Source of the DNA: Rickettsiales bacterium
Lineage (GTDB): Bacteria; Pseudomonadota; Alphaproteobacteria; Rickettsiales; UBA1997
Direction of reading: 5' to 3'
Length of the DNA: 12,721 nucleotides
Assembly (NCBI GenBank): GCA_947441695.1
Contig: CANEUK010000017.1
Location: forward strand, 1 to 12,721
Of the stretch, positions 7,184-12,721 are shown piece by piece. The translations under genes were made by a program, and so were the position numbers. The notes beneath the pieces were generated by a model. The model did not search any database and was not told the DNA's origin. It saw nothing but the letters and a program-made list of their open reading frames with translations. The first letter of the stretch is position 1, and every line of letters begins with the position of its first letter.

Positions 7184-7718
7184 AATAAGAAGTGCTAATC
7201 CAAGTAGGAATTGAGTTGTCACGATGAGATTGAACTCTAATCAAAGAAGTTTCGACTTGCCTTTTGCCGCTTACATAAGAATCGCGATATTGAGCCAAAA
7301 TTCTGTCCATTTTTCGGGTTTTACCCGCTAAATCTGGAGCGTCAGAAGTTGTGATTTCCATCTCTTCTTGATCGAGATAAAGCTGAACATAGCTGTAAAT
7401 TGTTGGGTCAGAAAAACTGGGTAAATTATTTTTATTAAAAAAGAATTCGCGAGCAATCTTTTCGCCATTCGCATTTTGCCAAGAAACTTTAACTTGCCCA
7501 AAAAAATTTGAATCGCCACGAACATAAAAAGATTCGCTTCGGCTTTGTCCGGGGTTCAAAATTGATAAAGATAATTTGTTTTCTTCTGTCCATTCGCATT
7601 CAATATTTTGAATTGGATTTGGGCTAGAATTACTAAAATAAATCACGGGGCTTTCTTTTTTTTGCGCGCCGCAAGAAAAAGTTAGAAAGCTTAAAAAAAT
7701 TAAAATTATTTTTTTCAT
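7182..7718 (-). CDS. putative lipoprotein of unknown function
   Basis: A 178-aa protein with a lipoprotein-type N-terminus: MKK, a hydrophobic run to about residue 15, and Cys16 in LTFSC followed by GAQKKES. The lipobox is imperfect (Thr at -3 rather than Leu). The mature part (about 25-125) looks beta-rich, with alternating hydrophobic residues, and the C-terminal part (about 130-165) is helical and basic. I do not recognise a family. Its ATG overlaps the TGA of the upstream glycosyltransferase (ATGA, 7715-7718), so the two are almost certainly cotranscribed and translationally coupled. With the glycosyltransferase this suggests an envelope role, but nothing more specific is visible. Confidence 0.8.
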   Translation of the reverse strand: MKKIILIFLSFLTFSCGAQKKESPVIYFSNSSPNPIQNIECEWTEENKLSLSILNPGQSRSESFYVRGDSNFFGQVKVSWQNANGEKIAREFFFNKNNLPSFSDPTIYSYVQLYLDQEEMEITTSDAPDLAGKTRKMDRILAQYRDSYVSGKRQVETSLIRVQSHRDNSIPTWISTSY

Positions 7719-8500
7719 TTTATTTCATTTTTTTCTTCAAAAATTTCACGAGTTTTAATGGCTTTGGCAAAACGCGAAAAGGCAAATAAATAGCTATAAA
7801 TCAAGCCCTTAGCGCCATAAATAAAATATCGGCGCACAAAATAAGCTTTCAAAAAAGCAAAAGTTGGAATTGCAAAAGTTTTTAAAAGTGATGGGCATTT
7901 TTTTTTGGCAAAACTATCTTGCGCCTGCATTTGAGAATAGGAATTTATTTTTTCAATCCAATGTGAAAAAGAGCGGAAAGATTGGTGATAAATTATGTTT
8001 TTTAGTTGACCAATTTTTTGTAGATTTTTTTCTTTTAACTCAACCGAATCGTGAACCGCGCTACTTTTAAATCCGGCAAAATCTTTGTTGTAAAGGCGCA
8101 ATTGATTGTAAAAATAAGCCAATTTTTTTGGATGTTTTTCAAAACGAAATTTATTAACAATTTTAACTCGAAAACCATAAAAATTTTGCTGCAAATTTTT
8201 AGCAAAAATATCATCAATTTCTTGGCATAATTCGGGCGAAATTTCTTCGTCGGCATCAAGATTTAAAATCCACTTATTTTTACACTGGTTTTCGCCAAAA
8301 ATTTTCTGCGCTCCATAACCATTCCACTCGTTAAACATTACTTTGGCACCAGCTTTAACAGCTATTTGACAGGTTTCGTCGGCGCTTCCCGAATCGATTA
8401 CCAAAATTTCGTCAGCAATTTTTTTTACGGCATTTATTACGTCAAAAATTCGGTCTGCTTCATTTTTTGTAATAATAAAAACCGAAATCAAATCTTTCAT
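7715..8500 (-). CDS. family 2 glycosyltransferase, LPS-core (WaaE/KdtX-like) type
   Basis: A 261-aa GT-A fold transferase that would use a nucleotide-activated sugar at the cytosolic face of the inner membrane. Visible features are the N-terminal SVFIITKNEADRI segment (6-18), VIDSGSADET (34-43), the DxD-type metal/nucleotide motif LDADEE (81-86) and, near the C-terminus, a hydrophobic/basic stretch (about 205-245, with the FLKAYFVRRYFIYGAKG segment) that is typical of the WaaE/KdtX-like subgroup acting on lipopolysaccharide core. Length fits. The start ATG at 8500 leaves a 95-bp gap to the divergent DsbA-like gene. It overlaps the downstream lipoprotein gene by 4 bp. The acceptor and sugar cannot be read from the sequence. 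Confidence 0.88.
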   Translation of the reverse strand: MKDLISVFIITKNEADRIFDVINAVKKIADEILVIDSGSADETCQIAVKAGAKVMFNEWNGYGAQKIFGENQCKNKWILNLDADEEISPELCQEIDDIFAKNLQQNFYGFRVKIVNKFRFEKHPKKLAYFYNQLRLYNKDFAGFKSSAVHDSVELKEKNLQKIGQLKNIIYHQSFRSFSHWIEKINSYSQMQAQDSFAKKKCPSLLKTFAIPTFAFLKAYFVRRYFIYGAKGLIYSYLFAFSRFAKAIKTREIFEEKNEIK

Positions 8501-8527
8501 AAATTTTATTAACTTAATTATTGAGCT

Positions 8528-8556
8528 TTGAAAAATATTTATTTTTAATCTTTAAA
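8528..8556 (+). promoter_or_regulatory. candidate sigma-70-type promoter of the DsbA-like gene
   Basis: TTGAAA (8528-8533, five of six consensus bases) is separated by 17 nt from TTTAAA (8551-8556, four of six). It sits in the 95-bp divergent gap, about 40 bp before the ATG at 8596. It also explains why the upstream TTG at 8521 is unlikely to be the translation start, as that would overlap the promoter. Confidence 0.35.
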
Positions 8557-8595
8557 TCAGGTGTTTCGCAGTCAACTTTTAAAATCAAAAAAAAT

Positions 8596-9378
8596 ATGCA
8601 AAAAAAATCTAAAAAACTCGTAATTCTTGCCCTTGCTTCACTTTTATTAGCTGGATTTGGCGCGCTTGTAGCTCACAACTACAAAACTAAAACTTCTTTT
8701 AAATACGAAGCTCAAAACGCTGACGAAATTAAACCGGCGCAAAATGCTCAAGATTCTGTAAGTGCCGCCGTAAACGAAGCCGCTTCAAAACCACAAGAAG
8801 CTCGCGAAAATAGCGATTTATTAAAAATTAATTCTAACGACTTTGTTTTGGGCGATCAAAACGCGCCTGTTACAATCATAGAATATGCCTCTCTTTCTTG
8901 CCCACATTGCGCTTCTTTTGCTCGCGAATCTTTCGAAAAACTAAAAACCGATTATATCGATTCAAACAAAGCTAAGTTTGTCTTTCGTAACTTTCCACTA
9001 AACCAAGCTGCTCTAAGTGCCGCAATGTTTGCGACTTGTCAAGCTCAAGATGAAAAATTGCAAGCAACCGAAAAATATTATTCTACCATCAAAGCTTTGT
9101 TTAAAACTCAAGATTCTTGGGCTTTTGACGAAAAATATATCGACAAACTAGAAGCAATTTCCAAGCTTGACGGAATGAGTTCAGAGAGCTTTAAGTCTTG
9201 CATTAGCAACAAAGAATTGCAGGAGAAATTTTTGACCCAACGGATTGAAACTTCTAAGGTTTTGCAATTAAAATCGGCACCAACTTTTTTTGTTAATGGC
9301 GAAATTTCTGAAGGTTATGTTGATTACGAAACTATCAAAAAATTAGTCGAAAAAAAGTTAAACGAAGTCAAAAAATAA
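8596..9378 (+). CDS. DsbA-family thiol:disulfide oxidoreductase, membrane-anchored
   Basis: Catalyses or repairs disulfide bonds in secreted proteins in the periplasm. With the ATG at 8596 it has 260 aa: basic MQKKSKK, a hydrophobic segment (about 8-26) as signal anchor or signal peptide, a low-complexity linker rich in Ala, Glu and Asn (about 36-78), then a DsbA/thioredoxin domain. The active site is SCPHC (Cys102, Cys105) in EYASLSCPHC, and the cis-proline loop is SAPTFFVNG (Pro229). Two further cysteines (148, 202) may form a structural disulfide, as in other alphaproteobacterial members. The frame stays open to a TTG at 8521, but that start would place 25 extra residues before the signal segment. 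No DsbB or DsbD is nearby. Confidence 0.92.
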   Translation: MQKKSKKLVILALASLLLAGFGALVAHNYKTKTSFKYEAQNADEIKPAQNAQDSVSAAVNEAASKPQEARENSDLLKINSNDFVLGDQNAPVTIIEYASLSCPHCASFARESFEKLKTDYIDSNKAKFVFRNFPLNQAALSAAMFATCQAQDEKLQATEKYYSTIKALFKTQDSWAFDEKYIDKLEAISKLDGMSSESFKSCISNKELQEKFLTQRIETSKVLQLKSAPTFFVNGEISEGYVDYETIKKLVEKKLNEVKK

Positions 9379-9382
9379 ACTA

Positions 9383-9405
9383 AATTTAGCTTCAAAATCT
9401 AAATT
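9383..9405. other. short inverted repeat after the DsbA-like gene
   Basis: AATTTAG (9383-9389) pairs with CTAAATT (9399-9405) across 9 nt, five bases after the stop. An A-run rather than a T-run follows, so it is not a classical terminator for the plus strand. The rest of the 136-bp gap to mlaF holds a TTGACG (9440-9445) that could be a -35 element, without a good -10. Confidence 0.3.
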
Positions 9406-9514
9406 AAAAAAAATCGCTACAACCACGGCAACCAAGAAATTGACGCTTAAAACACAAAATTATCCAAATTCAAAACCAGCCAAAATTTGTTAGCTTGAAC
9501 TCGATTTATAAAAA

Positions 9515-10279
9515 ATGACCGAAAAATTACTCATCAAAAATTTGACCAAAAGTTTTGGCGAAAAAAAGGTTTTAAACGGAATTGATCTTGTTGCCAAAGA
9601 AGGCGAATCAATTGTGATTTTAGGAGGTTCGGGAAGCGGCAAATCGGTTTTAATCAAAATTATCGCCACGCTAATTTTGGCAAGTTCTGGAAGTATTAAA
9701 ATTGATGGAAACGAAGTTTCTAACATTGCCAATAAAAATCGTGACAAACTCATGGAAAAATTTGGCTTTTTATTTCAAGGCGGCGCGCTTTTTGACTCGC
9801 TTTCAATTTGGGAAAATGTTGCTTTTAGGCTACTAAATCAAAAAAAAATTAACAAAAAAGACGCTCGTAAAATTGCGCTACAAAAGCTTGAATTGGTTGG
9901 TTTGAGCGAAAAAACCGCCGATCTTTTTCCGTCAGAACTTTCTGGCGGAATGCAAAAACGCGCCTCACTGGCTCGCGCAATTGCCACCAATCCCGAAATT
10001 ATTTTTTTTGACGAACCCACAACTGGACTTGATCCAATAATGGCCGACGTGATTAATGATTTGATAATTAACAATTCAAAACAACTTGGCGCCACTACAA
10101 TCACAATTACTCACGACATGCAATCGGCTCGCAAAATTGCCGATAAAATTGCCATGCTTTATGAAGGAAAAATAATTTGGTTTGGCGATGTCAAAGAAAT
10201 GTATTCTTCTGGAAACGCTTATTTAGATCAATTCATTCATGGTCGCGCTGCGGGTCCAATAAACTTTTTAGCAAAATAA
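9515..10279 (+). CDS. mlaF: ABC transporter ATP-binding protein, MlaF type
   Basis: The ATPase of the Mla (MlaFEDB) complex, which moves phospholipids between inner and outer membrane to maintain outer-membrane asymmetry. The 254 aa carry Walker A GGSGSGKS (37-44), Q-loop FQGGALFDSLSIWENV (87-102, the MlaF form), signature LSGGMQKRASLARA (142-155), Walker B IIFFDE (162-167), D-loop GLDP (171-174) and switch His200 in THDM. The C-terminal FIHGRAAGPI (240-249) is also MlaF-like. It lacks its usual mlaE permease and mlaD partners on either side; they must be elsewhere if the complex exists. The ATG at 9515 has no Shine-Dalgarno sequence. It is followed after 5 bp by the prepilin-like gene, so they are probably cotranscribed. 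Confidence 0.93.
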   Translation: MTEKLLIKNLTKSFGEKKVLNGIDLVAKEGESIVILGGSGSGKSVLIKIIATLILASSGSIKIDGNEVSNIANKNRDKLMEKFGFLFQGGALFDSLSIWENVAFRLLNQKKINKKDARKIALQKLELVGLSEKTADLFPSELSGGMQKRASLARAIATNPEIIFFDEPTTGLDPIMADVINDLIINNSKQLGATTITITHDMQSARKIADKIAMLYEGKIIWFGDVKEMYSSGNAYLDQFIHGRAAGPINFLAK

Positions 10280-10284
10280 TTTTG

Positions 10285-11145
10285 ATGAAAAAATTTCACA
10301 AAAAAGCTTTTTCGCTAGTGGAGCTTTCGGTGATTATTTTAATTATTAGCGTTGTTTTGCTTGGCGTAGTTAAAGGAAATTATTTGCTTAGTAAATCTCG
10401 CCTTTCAAACGCTCAAACTTTAACACAAAATTCAGGAATTTTAGACATTCCTGATTTAGTTTTGTGGCTTGAAACTTCTTTAGAAAGCAGCTTTGTCAAA
10501 AGCGAGGCGCAAGACGCAACCAACATTAGCACTTGGTATAATAATCAAAATATTTCACCCCCCAATAATGCCTCTCAATCAATTGTGGCAAATCAGCCCA
10601 AGTTTTATGAAAATGTTTTTAACGGTGCAATTCCGGCGGTAAGATTTGACGGTAATGACGACTTTTTAAATTTTGATGGCAGTAACTTATTAAACACCAA
10701 TTACACAGTTTTTGTTGTTGAACAAAGACGGAGCAACAAATCAACCAACTATTTTATTGGCGGAAATTCAACTTCAGCAAACAACTCTAACTTAGCTATT
10801 GGCTACCGCTTAAATGGCACATTCACTTCTACGCAATATAACAATGGAGTTAATGCTAGCATTCCATCTTATGGCACGCCAATTCCAAGAATTCATGTTG
10901 TAAGTTTAAGTAGTGTTAGTGGAATTGGACAAAGATATTGGCTAAATGGAATCCTTGTTGCGTCTAACATAAATCAAAACCGAATTTTCAGTTTTGCGGG
11001 AGCTGCCTTAGGAAGATATGCTACAAGTAATTTTTTTAATGGAGATATTGGCGAAGTAATAATTTTTACCAGATCGCTTACAACCGACGAAAGAAGATCA
11101 ATCGAAAATTATTTAGGGAAAAAATATAACATCAAAGTTTCGTAA
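10285..11145 (+). CDS. prepilin-like protein with LamG/concanavalin-like C-terminal part
   Basis: With the ATG at 10285 it has 286 aa. The N-terminus is a type IV prepilin signal: basic leader MKKFHKKA, then FSLVELSVIILIISVVLLGVV (9-29), with Glu at position +5 of the mature protein and Ala rather than the usual Gly before the cut. A prepilin peptidase (PilD) would process it. The rest (about 50-286) looks like a jelly-roll lectin-type domain: LVLWLETS, AVRFDGNDDFLNF, YTVFVVEQ, and the C-terminal GDIGEVIIFTRSLTTDERRSIENYLGKKY, which is characteristic of LamG-like folds. It may be a minor pilin or pseudopilin with a sugar-binding role; no other pilus gene is in the window. The open frame extends up to 10177 inside mlaF, but the prepilin leader fixes the start. 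Confidence 0.88.
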   Translation: MKKFHKKAFSLVELSVIILIISVVLLGVVKGNYLLSKSRLSNAQTLTQNSGILDIPDLVLWLETSLESSFVKSEAQDATNISTWYNNQNISPPNNASQSIVANQPKFYENVFNGAIPAVRFDGNDDFLNFDGSNLLNTNYTVFVVEQRRSNKSTNYFIGGNSTSANNSNLAIGYRLNGTFTSTQYNNGVNASIPSYGTPIPRIHVVSLSSVSGIGQRYWLNGILVASNINQNRIFSFAGAALGRYATSNFFNGDIGEVIIFTRSLTTDERRSIENYLGKKYNIKVS

Positions 11146-11204
11146 TAAAAAAAACGCTGATTGCGCTTGAATCAAAGTCAAATTCGCTAAAAACAGAGTT
11201 TATT

Positions 11205-12503
11205 TTAAATTTGTTTTGCTTTTATTGATGAAGATTGACTTTCCATATCCTTTAAGACCGGACTAAAAGAGGGTTTCTTATCATCAGCAAAAACTTTTAA
11301 ATTTTTATCGAGCTGCTCATCATCAATTGCAAAAGATTCTACATTAGTTTTGCTACCTCTTAAGGCGATTAATTCATACAAAAATCCTTGTTTTTTTGGA
11401 TCAATTTCACAACCCGGAAGCTCAATAACCCCGCAAGAAACATAAACATCTGCGGAAACCGAATTGGAAACATTTCCACCGCCCCAACCTTTCTTATCAA
11501 TTTCGCTAACTGAATCTTCTTTACTATATTCTTTTCCCATTCCGTGACCATCACAAATTGTTGCTATAATTTTTTGATTGGGAGCCAGCAAATCATTCAA
11601 TTGCTCATTTTTAAAATAGGTTAAATGCGCAACAGAAACATTGTCGCGAGAGCCATTTTTTAAAGCATATTGACAGGCAAAATTGGCAAAACTTTCAATC
11701 TCTTTTTCTGAACCAATTTTTTTAAGATAAGAGTTATAAGATTTTTTAATATCAGAAAGATTTTTGCGAAACGAGAATTTAGAAAAGTAGCTGGCTTTGT
11801 TTTTTAGTTCTTGTTCACCATTTTCTTTAACATCAACCTCGAAATCACATTTCATTTTTCCATTTTTCAAATTCCACAATCCATCGCAACTCACCATCAA
11901 ATCTAAATCAATTACGTCGCTTTTTTTAATACCAATTTTTTTACATAAGCTTTCTAAATCAAAAGAAAGAATGTCTGGATTTCTAATTAGACAATCTTTT
12001 TTACCTTCTTCTATAACGCTAAGATCGCCAATCGCGCCGCCCATTTCTAATTTTTTATTAACCACATCAATTCCTTTGTCAGGAGAAATTATTCCTCCTC
12101 TTTCTTTGACATATTTTCTAACTCTTTGAACGCTAAAATCATGATCTTGGCTAAAAAGAACAGAAATAAATCTATCGCCAAAAAAACCTTTTACCTTAAA
12201 GATTCCGGCTGCCCGCGAATCTCCAAGATTTGCAACAACAATTGATTGGTTGCTAATAATTGCGCTGCATATTGTTGTGCCTTTTAAACACTCTTTGTGG
12301 TTGGATTCGGTTTTTTTTATCGCTTCTCGTAGAATTTCTTCGGCATTTTTTTGTTTATCAAAATTGGGCAAAATACCAACAAACCCTGAATCTTGTTGAT
12401 TGGGCTTATTTCCTTGCTTAATGCATAACGAAATATTGTGTCCTTGCGAATCTGATTTACTAAGATCCGCTTCTATATTTTCTATCCTAGAATTTTTTGA
12501 CAT
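11205..12503 (-). CDS. PP2C-type (PPM) serine/threonine phosphatase with displaced DGHG motif
   Basis: A 432-aa protein, no signal peptide, so cytosolic or secreted by another route. Most PPM motifs occur in normal order: NQQD (35-38), GTT (75-77), ANLGDSRA (91-98), SQDHD (118-122), RVRKYVKERGG (127-137), GAIGD (156-160), VSCDGLW (204-210) and GSRDN (284-288). The metal-binding DGHG, which should lie soon after NQQD, is absent there and appears instead at 318-321 (ATICDGHGMG), after the last core motif. GGGNVSNSVSADV (341-353) resembles the helix that normally follows DGHGG. The predicted metal aspartates (38, 207, 287, 318) are thus all present, so an active enzyme is possible. The C-terminal ~70 residues are of unknown role. 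Convergent with the prepilin-like gene; 59 bp between them with no clear terminator. ATG start at 12503, no Shine-Dalgarno sequence. Confidence 0.82.
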   Translation of the reverse strand: MSKNSRIENIEADLSKSDSQGHNISLCIKQGNKPNQQDSGFVGILPNFDKQKNAEEILREAIKKTESNHKECLKGTTICSAIISNQSIVVANLGDSRAAGIFKVKGFFGDRFISVLFSQDHDFSVQRVRKYVKERGGIISPDKGIDVVNKKLEMGGAIGDLSVIEEGKKDCLIRNPDILSFDLESLCKKIGIKKSDVIDLDLMVSCDGLWNLKNGKMKCDFEVDVKENGEQELKNKASYFSKFSFRKNLSDIKKSYNSYLKKIGSEKEIESFANFACQYALKNGSRDNVSVAHLTYFKNEQLNDLLAPNQKIIATICDGHGMGKEYSKEDSVSEIDKKGWGGGNVSNSVSADVYVSCGVIELPGCEIDPKKQGFLYELIALRGSKTNVESFAIDDEQLDKNLKVFADDKKPSFSPVLKDMESQSSSIKAKQI

Positions 12504-12534
12504 AGCTTAAAATTAGTTATTAATTTCTATACCT

Positions 12535-12563
12535 AATCAAATTCGACTTATGGTCGAATTTGA
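12535..12563. repeat. 11-bp hairpin containing the 17-nt dispersed repeat
   Basis: TCAAATTCGAC (12537-12547) and GTCGAATTTGA (12553-12563) are perfectly inverted around the 5-nt loop TTATG. The left arm and part of the loop are identical to 4113-4129. On the plus strand it is followed by the T-rich GTAATTTTTAATT. It lies 32 bp upstream of the PP2C start, so it could end transcription of a gene beyond the window or act as an operator for the PP2C gene. Confidence 0.65.
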
Positions 12564-12591
12564 GTAATTTTTAATTATACCAAAACATCTA

Positions 12592-12721
12592 TCTCTTGAT
12601 AGTGATAACGAAGTATTTTTGAGGAAAAATTGCGACTGAAAATGTAAGCTGTATCAAGTGATACAGCGTCATTTTCTGAACAAATTTTTACCAAAAAGAC
12701 AAAGTTAGCACTATCAAGAGA
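12592..12721. mobile_element. ~130-bp imperfect palindrome, MITE-like
   Basis: Terminal inverted repeats TCTCTTGATAGTG (12592-12604) and CACTATCAAGAGA (12709-12721) match perfectly over 13 bp. The centre is a second near-perfect palindrome: GAAAATG (12638-12644) and GCTGTATCA (12648-12656) mirrored by TGATACAGC (12659-12667) and CATTTTC (12670-12676). The stretches between also align when one arm is inverted (for example AAAAA.AC...GTTA), so the whole segment folds on itself. There is no coding frame of note. Size and structure fit a non-autonomous transposable or repeat palindromic element. The right end coincides with the window end, so it may extend further and a target duplication cannot be seen. 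Confidence 0.6.

Noticed and set aside
8521..8595. 25-residue N-terminal extension of the DsbA-like protein from a TTG start
   Set aside because: It would place a stretch with no signal features before the basic/hydrophobic signal segment and overlaps the likely promoter; the ATG at 8596 fits better.
10177..10284. 36-residue N-terminal extension of the prepilin-like protein, overlapping mlaF
   Set aside because: Prepilin leaders are short, and MKKFHKKA directly before the cleavage motif is the expected form; the extension is the other-frame reading of mlaF.
11146..11204. Possible terminator between the prepilin-like and PP2C genes
   Set aside because: Only a broken stem (GCG...TTGA / TCAA...CGC) can be drawn, without a T-tract on the relevant strand.
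11797..12129. Plus-strand frame of 110 aa opposite the PP2C gene
   Set aside because: The minus-strand frame carries the full set of PP2C motifs; this one is low-complexity (Ser/Phe/Pro-rich) shadow sequence.

Overview
The window is AT-rich and gene-dense. It looks like part of the chromosome of a Gram-negative bacterium, most likely an alphaproteobacterium with a reduced, possibly host-associated genome. This rests on an Mla-type ABC ATPase, a lipoprotein, a lipopolysaccharide-type glycosyltransferase, a DsbA-like thiol oxidoreductase and a type IV prepilin-like protein; the taxonomic call is inference, since no rRNA or other decisive marker is present. None of the protein genes has a recognisable Shine-Dalgarno sequence before its start.

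Left part (1-4449): a tRNA-Arg(UCU), cut by the window edge, is divergent from glnA (glutamine synthetase type I), which ends at a strong hairpin terminator. comM/yifB (AAA+ Mg-chelatase-like protein) follows. On the minus strand lie rpmE (ribosomal protein bL31 with unusual N- and C-terminal extensions) and, 50 bp downstream, a BioH-like alpha/beta hydrolase.

Middle part (4450-8595): a 239-bp gap with two AT-rich stem-loops precedes a small membrane-anchored protein of unknown function. A structured, locally GC-rich gap leads to a SulP anion transporter fused to a beta-carbonic anhydrase, probably a bicarbonate-handling unit. Stem-loops then separate it from a minus-strand pair joined by a 4-bp overlap: a family 2 glycosyltransferase of the LPS-core type followed by a small lipoprotein.

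Right part (8596-12721): a membrane-anchored DsbA-like oxidoreductase, an MlaF-type ATPase without its usual permease neighbour, and 5 bp later a prepilin-like protein with a LamG/concanavalin-like C-terminal part. Convergent to this is a PP2C-type protein phosphatase in which the conserved DGHG metal-binding motif and its following helix sit after the last core motif instead of near the N-terminus. This is the most unusual protein in the window. The gene is preceded by an 11-bp hairpin that shares a 17-nt repeat with the region upstream of the BioH-like gene, and by a ~130-bp imperfect palindrome with 13-bp perfect terminal inverted repeats (MITE-like) that runs into the window end.

No single undescribed multi-gene system is evident; most genes are conserved housekeeping or envelope functions. 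The best candidates for novelty are the rearranged PP2C, the palindromic element beside it, and the prepilin-lectin gene next to mlaF.
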